64,000 bases of DNA from Pelobates cultripes (lineage: Eukaryota > Chordata > Amphibia > Anura > Pelobatidae): positions 125,514,221-125,578,220 of the forward strand of contig OW240915.1 of the NCBI GenBank assembly GCA_933207985.1, in the 5' to 3' direction. Positions 1 to 10,058 of the stretch are shown piece after piece. The position numbers and the translations under genes were made by a program. Position 1 is the stretch's first letter. Each line of letters starts with the position of its first letter. The notes beneath the pieces were generated by a model. The model had not been told where the DNA came from. It saw only the letters and a program-made list of their open reading frames with translations, and did not search any database.

Positions 1-216
1 GAGCAGCCTGCTTTGCTCTCTGGACTAGGAGAGGTCTACCAACTGGAATCTGGATCCTGGTCTTGGGTCCAGGGTGGGTGGAGGACAGCGAGACCCCAAC
101 CAAGCTGCTGTGGTTAGTGGGGTTTACAGTAGTTATGGTGTCAGGTGCAAGGATACTCAAGGATTACTAGGTGATTGACAGAGGTACCCCGTTGGGGTGC
201 CAGGCGGTCAATCACA
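1..216 (+). repeat. 3' part of the 5' LTR of a gag-only LTR element (copy E1)
   Basis: This stretch recurs in direct orientation at about 2795-3005 and ends the same way (a CAGGCGGT block, then TCACA). Its middle also matches, inverted, the LTR at 55414-56233. It is followed at once by a primer-binding site and a gag-like gene, so it is the 3' end of a 5' LTR whose start lies left of the window. Confidence 0.8.
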
Positions 217-217
217 T

Positions 218-235
218 TGGTGGCAGTGGCGGGGC
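218..235 (+). other. Primer-binding site, tRNA-Leu type
   Basis: TGGTGGCAGTGGCGGGG starts two bases after the LTR end. It resembles the complement of the 3' end of vertebrate tRNA-Leu (CCGCTGCCACCA). The copy at 58211-58231 has the same layout with a closer match. The tRNA identity comes from remembered tRNA sequence, not from a search. Confidence 0.7.
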
Positions 236-345
236 GGCTTCCTAGTGAAGAGAAGCATTCTGGAGATACCGGTATCGTATGGATTTATAATTAGGGCAAC
301 GCTAGCATTCATGCAGCGCCCCTGGTTGCGGAGGAACTCAGCGAG

Positions 346-743
346 ATGGAGAGAGCTAGCCCCCGGGCATCGTCGCCATATGAGGAGGAGTTCCAGTGGA
401 GACTACAAGGTGCACTGGCACAGGAGTATGGCCCTTTTTCAGCTGAGGATGAGCTGGTATGGAAAGATGTGGTACGGCGAGAGCTATGGCATGAGGCCCT
501 GGAGCAGTCTCAAGCTCAAGGGGGAGAGGGACTTCCCAGTTCAGATCTGCACAGACAGACAAACAATGCTGAGATTGCCTTTACTGGAATATCCACCCCA
601 GGAAGAGTGGATTACAGAATTCTATTGGCTGATCAAGAAGGAACTGTGGCTGGATGAGGCATACCCGGTGCTATGGTTGTACTCTGTCCCACGGTGCCCA
701 TGGAGGACGGAGAACGAAAGACCAGAGGGTGAGACAACCCTGG
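346..743 (+). pseudogene. Gag-like gene fragment of copy E1, frameshifted
   Basis: The first part (frame starting at 346) carries RRELWHEALEQ. The rest continues in another frame as EEWITEF, KKELWLDEAYPVLWLY and ERPEGE. The same motifs occur in the same order in the 500-residue ORF at 56617-58119 (KELWDEALEYVQ, DEWVTELKRLLWKEIWLEDAYQALWWY, NRPEGDEYDVPG), so this is a broken copy of that gene. It is cut at 743 by an inserted solo LTR. A gag role is inferred from its position after an LTR and primer site; I do not recognise a named gag family. Confidence 0.75.
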
Positions 744-1952
744 TGTAATGGACCGTTTTGCTCACAAGGGGTAAAAACCGCTTAGACGATAATCCCCTTT
801 CAGAGACAGGCACAGCTACCGTAGAATCACCCAAAACTCACGAATTGAATACAAGTGAATGCACCAAACTCCCGAACTGCATAGAAGGGAATAGGGTCGC
901 ACTCCAAACTCCCGAACTGGAACCTCATGAATAGCTGCTAACAGACGAACAGGAAAAGCTCCCAAGTGGCTTACACTCCTGGCAATCAGTCCTTAGCAGC
1001 ATACAGTAAATCCCCCCAAAGACGAGACAGAGCTCCGTGTTGAGGGTCAAGCAGTGGTCTGTTTAATGAGGGCTACCTGCCCAGTATTTATGCAGGTCTC
1101 CCACCTGGTGGACACTCCCCTAGGGGACCAGATGGAAGACTGTAACAAAAGACAGACATGTACCAATTACAGACATACAGAAGTAAAACATCCCCACAAT
1201 GCATCCTGGGTTCCTCCCCTCTGCCCTGGAGAAGTAATTCAATTATCTCCCAAGACAAAGGAAAAACTCCATTACACACGTGGGGACACAAAACCAGTAT
1301 TATACTTTAAAATACATAAAGTAACATTTATTACATAAAACACAGACATGCAACATATCCCCAGATAGCTCAGGTCTGAGCGCACATTATTAAGCAAATG
1401 GCGCTCAGACCACACGAATACAGTTTAATCGCCATGGAGCCAAAGTCTTTACAGTCAGTTTCATACGAATAGGCTCCATGGGATTCCTATCTGGGGTATA
1501 ACACATTCGAACAAAACTACCGAACACCGGGCCGTTCATGCACTTCCACCGAACAAGAAGGGAGGTCGGCGGCTTCAGCGGTGTTCGCGCAAAACTGTGT
1601 CCGATTTTAGTTCCATGAAAATAGGGACGAACACCGCTGTGCATTCGTATGTTTAAAATGTCCGCGACCTCGTGTTCGGGATACGAATGGCGGCCACCCA
1701 GTATTCGTCAATTAAGCTGCGGTTAACCGCAGCTTCAGGGAGGTTAATTGCCGGCACACTCCAGCTCCCAGGTGGTCTATTCATTCGTGCGGTTGTTCGG
1801 TAGATTGAATCTACCGAACAACCGGCAGAAAAGCACGAATACAGCTTTTCTGCAGACACAATAAAGTCTTTTAAAAGGGGGCCATAGTCCAGAGGCAGCA
1901 GGCGAGTAACCAGGCTTCTCCAATGCAATGTGGCGAGATTGGTCTCGTCACA
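744..1952 (-). mobile_element. Solo LTR (family a) inserted into copy E1
   Basis: A 1,209 bp unit reads TGTGACGAGACC to CCATTACA on the minus strand and is flanked on both sides by CCTGG (739-743 and 1953-1957), a 5 bp target duplication. There is no internal coding region, so it is a solo LTR left by recombination between two LTRs. The minus strand carries an ATTAAA signal and a U5-like segment also seen at 36792-37290 and 53269-54265. Related fragments lie at 46239-46305 and about 47850-48560. Confidence 0.85.
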
Positions 1953-3005
1953 CCTGGAGCTTGTTAAGCCTAATTGCTACTTCCAATTGCAATTTCCACC
2001 GCAGTGTTCTAATTGTTCGTCTGGGTGGCCACATTTCCTATGGACGACCACGGGGTGATGGCCATTTTGTTTGCACAAATGCAGGCAGCGTGTTTGGTCG
2101 TCGAGTTCATGGAATTATTTTAGGACACAAACTCCTGAACACAGCTGTACTTCCATGATCATCTGTGTTCGGTTTTATAGCACTTAGGAAGACTATGTTC
2201 GGTGGAAACGTTCCCACAAGCAAGGGGAACAAACTCCAGGGTAAGACTATTGACTATGTTCGGTAGTTTGTTATTAAACTACCAAACTAGACTGACCGCA
2301 AGCCCTGATTCTCTGGAACTATTTTGGGCCATGTGTGCAGTTGGTCAAATGATGACTTCCAGGAAATTCCTGAACCGCCTAACCGATCTGGTTGATTTTT
2401 GGATGTTTTGGTTTCCCAGATTGAGGCTATTATCGAGTGTAACTTTTGTGGGGATTTTGTGTGTTGAAAGGTATTGTTGGGGTTTTGTAAAAATTTATGT
2501 TTTCTGTGCCTGGAGATAATTGAGTTTAATACAGTGCTGACTCCATTATCTCACAGGCACAGTGGAGGGGTTGACCTATTTTGTATGGGAGTGTCCTGGA
2601 TGTGAGAGCCAATATAACTGTATGTTTTTACTGTAGTCTTCTGTCAGGTCCAGGGGGGAGTGCCCCTTATATGGGGACCTGCAAATAATGTCAGTTGTGG
2701 CTGCCATTGAACAGACTTGTTTTACCCTTCATGAAGTCGAAGCTACATTCACTCTGGGATTGCTATAATCACTATACTCCCTTGGCTTACAACAATTGCT
2801 CTTGTGCGCTTTGCTTTCTGGACTATGAGAGATCTACCCACTGGTAGCTGGATCCTGGTCTTGGGTCCAAGGTGGGTGGAGGACAGCATTCCTCAACCAA
2901 GCTGCGTGGTTATGGTGTCCGGTGCGGTGGTAATGGTACTCAAGGATTACTAGGAAGCAGCGATTGGCGGTAGCACCCAGTCGGGGTCCCAGGCGGTCCG
3001 TCACA
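1953..3005 (+). repeat. 3' LTR of copy E1, 5'-truncated
   Basis: The last 210 bases repeat 1-216 in direct orientation. A block at about 2000-2035 (CTGGGTGGCCACATTTCC) resembles the U3 of the LTR at 55414-56233. The true LTR start is not visible, so the deletion that removed the end of gag probably also took part of U3. With 1-743 this forms one internally deleted element. Confidence 0.65.
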
Positions 3006-3189
3006 TGGTGTAAGTGACAAAACTTAAAAAAAAAATCCAAAAATTAAATTAGCAAAATGAATATAATAAAAATAAAGAGCTGCTCCCCTCTCAGCTTGTA
3101 TCCTACCCCACAAACTCTCTCTTTCAAACTGCACACATACAGACAATGCATCCCTACTCAGTTACACACACACACACACACAAAAAATT

Positions 3190-3471
3190 AATTGCTTTCC
3201 TATGGGGAATATCTTATGCTGGAGATCCTCATGCAGAGTGTGAGAACATCCAGCATCAGATAATGGACCAAAAGTCCCTTTGGATTCCCGAAGCATCCCC
3301 AGTGATTGTCTGGTAGACAGCCACTGAGGGCAGACTTAGAGCTGCAATGTAAACATTGTAGTTCTCTGGAACTGCAATGTTTTACATTGCAGCACTAAGT
3401 GCAATATGGACACAGCACCCAGACTACTTCAATGAGCTGAAGTAGTCTGGGTGCCTACAGTGTCCGTTTAA
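3190..3471. mobile_element. TTAA-type MITE, right half
   Basis: The right end finishes in TTAA (3468-3471). Just inside is a hairpin with 17 bp perfect arms (3415-3431 and 3438-3454) and a second imperfect hairpin (about 3352-3402) built on CTGCAATGT...ACATTGCAG. About 200 bases align with the right half of 54644-55161. A (CA)n run (3167-3183) sits where the left half should begin. TTAA ends suggest a piggyBac- or Kolobok-mobilised element. Confidence 0.7.
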
Positions 3472-3956
3472 GTATATAAATGTAACACAAGCTTTGTGTA
3501 TGGGTTTTGGTTAGTCACAGCTGCAGTATATGTGAGTGATATAATCTGTGCATGAAGTTCTGTGAAAACACAGCCTTAAATTATTTCACTCATATAATAT
3601 TATTATATGTGCTTGTGTGGAGGCATTGTGTCACTGTATATAGCAGACATAGGCTTTGTATGATTTACTGTTGAAGCAGCCTCAGTATGTGACTGATCTC
3701 TGTGTATGAGGTGCTGTTAAGAAACACCTTCAATATATGTGATTAGTATATTCTGTATGCAAGTTGGTGTTATTATACAACCCCAATTTATACACAGCCT
3801 TAGTATATTTAATATATGCAACTGATCTAAGGTCTGTAGTAAATAGGATCTGGTCTGCCTAATGCAATCCACAGAGATGAGGGAGTCCGACTTGAAATGA
3901 ATTGCTCAAAACTGAACTGAGACAGGGATACACCCAAAACCTGTCTAGAAATATAA

Positions 3957-4629
3957 AAGATAGTTATACCTTTAAGGCAGTGTGTTCAGGAGCTAATTCA
4001 CTTAAAAATGGCTTATTCAGTAGGGTTGAATGTAATATTTCTGTCAAAATCTGGAACAGTTGATGATAATTAAAATAAGATGTATGGTGTGTATACCTTT
4101 AAATCTGATAAAGGCAGATTCTGCGTGTTGCACACCAAATGATCTGCTTATTAGGAAGCCACTATTTGTTACAGAGTGACAACATAAAAAATAGTCATCT
4201 GTTTAATGGTGTTATACACACAATTGTATAAGAAATAGTGTGTTACGCCTAGAATTGTCTGATAACAGACCCGATAGTGCAAAGACAGTGATTCACTCAC
4301 AGTAGAGAGATGCACAAAATGCTGAATCTCTATATATATATATATAATAAAATCACCTAAAATGTGAATTGGTGCAAATTCCAAAAAAAAAAAAAACACT
4401 ATTTGAAAGATAAAGATGTTTTAAAAAAATAATAATGTGAAAATGTATTTATAATATATTCAATAAAAACAGTATTAAAAGAACAATGTAATAAAAAAGT
4501 ACAAAAAATAAGAGCCAGGAACGGTTAACAACAGATTTTAACAGAAATATTACATTCAACCCTACTGAATAAGCCATTTTTAAGTGAATTAGCTCCTGAA
4601 CACACTGCCTTAAAGGTATAACTATCTTT
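3957..4629. repeat. Inverted duplication, ~97 bp arms
   Basis: Segment 3957-4053 is repeated in reverse complement at 4532-4629 with about one mismatch over 90 bases; about 480 bp separate the arms. The arms carry no TIR or TSD that I can recognise. Confidence 0.85.
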
Positions 4630-5031
4630 GATCTAAGGTCTGTGTTTGAGCTGAAATGTAATATAGACCAATTCTTACAAAACAAATGTATTGTTGCACT
4701 GGATAAGTATCTATATAAAACTGTGAATTCTCTACTTCAGTTTTCTAAATGAAGAAGCTGAGAGAAACATACTGCATTTTGGCTTTGCAGTAGATTTCTT
4801 CTACCACATGTGTTTCAGGAGAAGCAATTAACACAATTAACCAAGGTAGATGGACTGCAGGTGTTACTGAACCTGTCTTGGTGCCTCTCCCAAGAGAGAA
4901 GGAGAACCGATTTTCAAAATAGAGCATGATAATGTTCACTATGGTTAATGTTTACCTATGTATTTACACATGAAACAATTCTACAAAAGTATTTCTATTG
5001 CCAGGTATCATCCCCTCTCTGACTTTAGGAG

Positions 5032-5134
5032 CACAGCTTAGTAGATCCTGCTGATTACAGGTGTACAGTTCAGTAGATATTGTTGATTGCAGGTGTACAG
5101 CTTAGTAGATCCTGCTGATTGCAGGTGCACAGCT
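5032..5134. repeat. 32 bp minisatellite, about 3 copies
   Basis: The unit CAGCTTAGTAGATCCTGCTG plus GATTGCAGGTGTA-like sequence repeats three times with a few substitutions; the middle copy is the most diverged. Confidence 0.8.
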
Positions 5135-5340
5135 TGGGCTATTTATTGCTCCCATGAGTAGGTAACTCTGAAGCAATTACCTAAATGTTTTCACTGGTAT
5201 ACTTTACTTTCTTAAATCTAATTTAACTTTGATTTTAAAGCTGTTGATATTGGCTTTCACCTGGTCATAACTTTAGTAATTGTTTATATTTAAGATTCTA
5301 CTCTGAAAAATTCACTACCCCTGTTCTAGTTTATAATTCA

Positions 5341-5560
5341 TAGATTTTACTATTAACATGACGTAAAGTCATGTTTTTATTAAAGACACGGAGGCGAGTA
5401 TTATGCTTCTCTTTCTTTAATTCTCCCTCAGCAGCGAAGAGAGATATATGCAAAAGAGAGAAAAAATAACAAATAACATTAGCATATTGACAGTGCTATC
5501 ATAGGTATCCACCCCCTTAGTATATAAGGTGTAGCACTCCATGCTTCTTCCTCTTTCTTC
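5341..5560 (-). repeat. DIRS downstream inverted terminal repeat with 32 bp extension
   Basis: Bases 5373-5560 are the reverse complement of 9870-10058 with few differences, from ATTAAAGACACGGAGGCGAG to CTCTTTCTTC. Bases 5341-5372 have no partner in the other terminal repeat but are copied, inverted, into the internal region at about 6010-6041. That places the element's edge at 5341. Confidence 0.9.
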
Positions 5561-5987
5561 CGCGATCCGAAGACCAGATCCATAACCGAACTATAAACTT
5601 GGCCCGAACAGGAACAGTGGGCGATAGGTAAATGTCCAATCCTTGAGGTTAGACTGTAGAGCCTTGTATCGGAACTTCACCACCTTGATAGTATAATTCA
5701 GGCTAAAAAGAGAGGAGAAAATATGGTAATATTTGGTTGGTAACTGTTGGTATCATGTATCCCCATGTAGGCATAACTTATTTCGTACAAAATTGTAGTC
5801 ATGTCGTCATAACATAAGATATTAGTTAAGATTATGTCTACTTTATCACATAGCCACCTACCTGAGTGACGTATGAGAAAACCTTCTAATAGGGTAATTA
5901 GTTCGTAGGAGCCCACCCAATCTGTGGTTGATATCCATGAGAAATCCAATCCCTCCACCCAGGGAGGGCGGGAGGGAATAATACTTG

Positions 5988-6084
5988 CCTCCGTGTCTTT
6001 AATAAAATCATGACTTTACGTCATGTTAATAGTAAAATCTAGGAATTTTATTAAAGACACGGAGGCTCCTATTATGCTCTTTCA
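5988..6084. repeat. DIRS internal complementary region
   Basis: Bases 5988-6041 are the reverse complement of 5341-5396, the outer left end with its extension. Bases 6042-6084 are the complement of the right end, containing ATTAAAGACACGGAGGCT. The two halves abut at 6041/6042. In DIRS elements this region is thought to template the joining of the two ends during circle formation. Confidence 0.9.
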
Positions 6085-6975
6085 AAGCTGAGCAATGACT
6101 CTTTCCGAGAAATGTTGGATTGGTTTAAAATAGAAATTCCAGAATGTGGATTCCATAGACCAGTCTGCGGCCTTCAGGATGTCTTCTAATCGACACGCTA
6201 CTGTCGATGCTTTAGAAGCCATAGCGCCTCTGACCGAATGGGCCGAAAAAATTGTAACGTCTATCCCGGCCAAAGCTAATAACCATTTGGCCCAACGGGC
6301 GAGAGTAGGTGTAGCTACTGGTAGGTGCGGTTTCTTTAGAGAAATAAACAAAGGGCCGTAGTTTGACGGTCTTAGGGAAGAAGTACGGGCTTCGTATTCT
6401 TTTAAGCATAGTATTGGACACAGATTCGGTTGGTTGGGAAGGCGTGGATAGAAGACTTGCTTAGTTGCCGATTTTGTTCTCCGTGAAATATCAAAAGACA
6501 CTCCTTCCGGAGTGAATGTGCGGGCTAGCGAGTCCAAGGCCCTTACATCTGACACTCGTTTACAGGATAATAAACATAAAATCATGAGTAGTTTAGCAGA
6601 CAGCTGTTTAATTGACAGTGCCGTGTTGTCGGGCCATTCTTCCAGGAATTTGAACACTATGTTGACATCCCAAAAGGATCCGTATCTGGATTTAGGTGGA
6701 CGTGAAAAACGTATACCTTTGAGTAGGCGAAATACCAGGGGGTTCTGTCCGAGGGGAATTCCGTCCACAGTATCATGAGCTGCTGAGATAGCAGATCTGT
6801 AGATGTTGACTGTACGGAATGCCTTGCCCGATTCGAACAATTGAGTGAGGAAGTCTAGTAACATCTTTACAGAAGCTGATATGGGATCCACTGATTTTTC
6901 CAGGCACCAATCGGACCAAGCTCTCCATGCCGTAGCATATGTGCACCGTGTTCCTGGTGCCCAGGCGTTCGCCAA
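6082..6975 (-). CDS. DIRS tyrosine recombinase
   Basis: This 297-residue frame encodes the recombinase that would insert the circular DNA copy in the nucleus. The catalytic set is visible: Arg in CKRVSDVRA (about residue 140), His and Arg in HSVRGA (246 and 249), Trp in ADWS (272) and Tyr in FWNFYFKP (282). No internal stop is seen. The frame overlaps the end of the upstream RT/RNase H gene by about 110 bases and first opens at a TTG, so the true start is uncertain; expression by frameshift or reinitiation is possible. The stop falls at the edge of the internal complementary region, as usual for DIRS. Confidence 0.9.
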   Translation of the reverse strand: MANAWAPGTRCTYATAWRAWSDWCLEKSVDPISASVKMLLDFLTQLFESGKAFRTVNIYRSAISAAHDTVDGIPLGQNPLVFRLLKGIRFSRPPKSRYGSFWDVNIVFKFLEEWPDNTALSIKQLSAKLLMILCLLSCKRVSDVRALDSLARTFTPEGVSFDISRRTKSATKQVFYPRLPNQPNLCPILCLKEYEARTSSLRPSNYGPLFISLKKPHLPVATPTLARWAKWLLALAGIDVTIFSAHSVRGAMASKASTVACRLEDILKAADWSMESTFWNFYFKPIQHFSERVIAQL

Positions 6976-8534
6976 GAGTTGGGTAGTTGTTCTCGAAACT
7001 TACGTGATTTCCCAGGGTCCCCGGAAAGGAGCCATGCCATTAGTCGGAGGATTCCCCATTCTATCAGGTCGTGGTTCTCCCCATTCGGGTTGGTTAACAG
7101 GGACGTTTGATCCGGTAGTAACCGTGGGAAGTCGATCGCCATTTCCAGAAGGTGAGGGAACCAGGGTTGAGATCTCCAGCAGGGTGTTATCAAGACCAAC
7201 GTGGTTCTGTAGCGTCGAATGTATGCCAGAGTCCGAGCAATCAGGTTGAACGGGGGAAAGGTGTATGCTCGTCCCCCGGTCCAGTCCTGAAGGAAAGCAT
7301 CTGTTGCCAAGGCCTCCGGATCCGGTCGCCAGCTGAAAAATTGAGGAAGTTGTGTGTTCAGTCTGGACGCAAAGAGATCCACACTCAAGGGACCCCATAG
7401 TCGAGCTATCTTGGAGAAGACTTTCGGTTGGAGTCTCCAGTCCCCTAAATCCCTCAGGTATCGGGAGTTCCAGTCCGCGGTGTAATTGTCTAGGCCTGGG
7501 ATGTGTTCCGCGGTCACCGACACATTGTTTCGCAAACAGTAATGCCAGAAGTCTCGAGCCAAAACCGCCAGGATGCGTGACTTGGAACCTCCTAGATGGT
7601 TTATGTATCTGATCGCCGAGATGTTGTCTAACTTGAGGAGGATTGAGCAAGAGATGCCCCTGGGTGTGAGGCTGCGGATGGCAAATGAGGCCGCCAGTAG
7701 TTCCAGTGAGTTTATGTGCAGGAATGATTCGTTTACTGACCATCTGCCTCCTGTGGATATGGAGCCGCAGCGCGCGCCCCAGCCATGTAAGCTTGCATCC
7801 GACTCTATTATCATATCTGGAGTGCTTATAAAACCTGGGGTATCCAGAGGGATTTCCTCTATGGCATTTTTGTTGTGAAGGGCCTCTATCTCCGTGGAGA
7901 TGAGGTCGCGGTGAGACTGTGGCATGTGTGGCACACGTGGAAGGGAATCCTGAAAAGGAAGACCTGTCAGTTCTAGGTGGTAACCCTCTACAGTCTGTAG
8001 CACCCAGCTGTCGGCCGTGATAGTGGCCCATGTCTGAGAAAACAAAGCTAGTCTGCCCCCCACATTTATATGGGAAAAATGGGGAAAAATCGTACTCACC
8101 ATAAGGGCGTTTTCCTGGGGTTGTTCCTCTGCCGCCACGGGTATTCCAAGATCTTCCTCGAGAAGGGAAGAACGGAGTGTAGGAACGTTCTTGGTTTTGC
8201 CTCCGTGTGTTGAAGGAGCCTCTGCCCGGTCTGGAGAAACCTCGGGGGTTGCGGCCGGATAGACGGCTCCTACCTCTACCAGCCCCACCGAAAACCTTTT
8301 AATGGATAATTGGGCCTTATCCAGAGCCATGAAGGTTTTGACATAGGAGCCCAGGTCTTTGACGAAGGATTTGCCAAACAACAGACCCTTAGCCGCGGCC
8401 CCTGGTTCAGAGGAGGCCATGCTAGCCAGCTTGGGCTCAATTTTCAGCAGGATTGCCTTCCTGCGTTCCGTTGACATGGCAGTATTGGCATTGCCGATCA
8501 TGCAGACCAAGCGTTGGAGCCAGCCAAACGCCAC
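6867..8534 (-). pseudogene. DIRS gag tail/RT remnant/RNase H/methyltransferase, RT core deleted
   Basis: The 555-residue open frame is a composite. Residues 1-~85 are gag (KGLLFGKSFVKDLGSYVKTF). A one-base slip near 8298 puts gag in frame with pol; the RG-rich gag tail that should follow (FGGAGRGR, RGSFNTRR) lies in another frame at about 8110-8298. The RT then begins (HINVGGRLALFSQTW) and ends at DTPGFIS, where it jumps straight to RNase H (TPDMIIESDASLHGWGA, LELLA, HIPGLDN.TADWNSR). The RT fingers and palm with the catalytic Asp pair are missing, by inference roughly 300 residues. The C-terminal part matches the DIRS methyltransferase domain (DLFASRLN, AYTFPPFNLI). The deletion leaves no stop. 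The frame opens at GTG and extends upstream. Confidence 0.85.
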
Positions 8535-9515
8535 CTCAAAGTCTAATGGTGCCTCACCCGACTGAGCTGCTTCCAGCAGTTCGTACAGCTTAGTGACAGG
8601 ACCCAGGGTGTCTAGGAACCTGTCCTGACAGTTTCGGAGGGAGTAGTCCAGTCCCCTCTTAGACTTCCAGCCGGTTTTGGCTAGAAACTGGGCTGAGGGT
8701 CCACTTCTGGGGTTTTTGCCACAGCATCAGGAATTATGGGTCAGGGGCATTCTGCTCTCAACTTATTACGGCCCTCTTGAGAAAGGGACTTACGTACCCT
8801 GAGGGCCAGGTATCAGGCGATGTGTTCGGAGGGTTCCCACTCAGCAGAGCGTGGGTGCCTTAAGTTGTCAGGGTCAAATAGCGGAACATCTTTAGGGTCG
8901 CGGGCTGCTTCCACCTCGGGCGCCCCTGAATGTGCAGAGGTACGTGTTGGCGTCAAGGGGAACTGCTTTCCCTGGAGGCTTTCACCCTCTGAGAGCTCGT
9001 CCTCGTACGGGTCAGAGTACGGGACGTCTGACCCCTCATCCCCCTCCTCGTCTGAGTCAGACAGTATATCTTGGGTTCTTGCCCGTTTCCAGTCTCTGGT
9101 AACCGTAGCTCACCCAGAAGCTCTATTGCGCGGTTGTTGCGCGCCATCATGGACAGCCTGAGGCATGTCAATCAGAGCAGGGTCAACCTGCATGGGGGGA
9201 GTCTTGTGAATGTCTGCGTTTGGTTAGCGCTTTGCGCCCTGGTAGCCTCCCTTCAGGAGGGGTATGGGTCAAGGTTGTACCTGCTTGAGTGCAGAGGTTG
9301 TACCTGCTTGAGTGCTTGTGTAATGGAGTCCGAGATGGTAGAGGACATTGCGCCCATGGCTGAAGATATGGCCTTGGAAATAGATTTGGACATGGTGGTG
9401 TCCAGAAGGCATTGGAATTCTTCAGAGCCCATGAGCCCAGGGTCAACCTGGGGGTCAGGATCAGTAATGGCCATAGAGGGGCTAAGCTTGCCAGGGAATT
9501 TATAACCAGATTGTA
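8535..9515 (-). pseudogene. DIRS gag region, degenerate
   Basis: Coding traces continue upstream of the previous feature in several frames: a segment with KTGWKSKRGLDYSLRNC (about 8600-8680), an acidic/Ser-rich stretch (8953-9171), and the N-terminal part beginning MAITDPDPQVDP with a Ser/Ile-rich helix-like run. Frameshifts separate them, and a short tandem duplication (TTGTACCTGCTTGAGTGC twice, near 9273-9318) disrupts the frame. No zinc knuckle is seen, as usual for DIRS gag. Confidence 0.65.
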
Positions 9516-9869
9516 TGGCAGATAATTGAGTGCAAGTGAGATGAGCCCCGCCGGCGAAACCCGGCAGAGTGTGACCGGGGAGGGAGCCCCAACCGGAGGG
9601 GGGGCGGGAGGTAGGGAAAACAGCCAATCCCAAGAGGTAAACAGAGGGTACCACGGTCACACCAAGAAAAGTAAAAGGTCACAGCAAGAACAAACAGAAA
9701 AACAGAGCAAAAGAAGTGGGAAAAAAGGAAAAAGGGGGGATAAACAGTAAAGAATATCCCAACAGCAATACAATATATATATATATAATAATAATATAAT
9801 ATAAAATAATCCCACAGAGCACACCATAGAAAATAATAGGAGAGTGTACTTATCTTCTGAGGGAGCAGC
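9516..9869 (-). other. DIRS leader between upstream ITR and gag
   Basis: This untranslated stretch lies between the upstream terminal repeat and gag. It is purine-rich on the plus strand (9660-9750) and holds a short (TA)n run (9772-9800). No gene is seen in it. Confidence 0.5.
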
Positions 9870-10058
9870 GAAGAAAGAGGGAGAAGCATGGAGTGCTACA
9901 CCTTATATACTAAGGGGGTGGATACCTATGATAGCACTGTCAATATGCTAATGTTATTTGTTCTTTTTTCTCTCTTTTGCATATATCTCTCTTCGCTGCT
10001 GAGGGAGAATTAAAGAAAGAGAAGCATAATACTCGCCTCCGTGTCTTTAATAAAATTT
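9870..10058 (-). repeat. DIRS upstream inverted terminal repeat
   Basis: Reverse complement of 5373-5560. It would carry the promoter for the minus-strand genes; a TATATAAGG-like sequence (plus strand CCTTATATA near 9901) fits a core promoter. It ends at GTGTCTTTAATAAAATTT (10058). Confidence 0.88.

Larger units (their letters stand above)
3472..5340. other. Gene-free stretch with AT-rich simple sequence
   Basis: No coding signal is seen here. It holds the inverted duplication (3957-4629), the 32 bp minisatellite (5032-5134) and short (TA)n and A-runs near 4330-4440. Confidence 0.6.
5341..10058 (-). mobile_element. DIRS-type tyrosine-recombinase retrotransposon, structurally near-complete
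   Basis: Inverted terminal repeats (5373-5560 and 9870-10058) bracket gag, RT/RNase H/methyltransferase and tyrosine recombinase genes, all on the minus strand. An internal complementary region lies just downstream of the recombinase. The left terminal repeat has an extra 32 bp (5341-5372) absent on the right, as in DIRS-1. There is no target-site duplication, as expected for recombinase-mediated insertion of a circular intermediate. About 4.7 kb is shorter than usual because the RT core is deleted. Confidence 0.93.

Noticed and set aside
7000..8031. 343-residue minus-strand open frame overlapping the DIRS RT/RNase H gene
   Set aside because: Only its beginning touches the RG-rich gag tail frame; the rest is the shadow of the RNase H/methyltransferase frame and shows no domain.
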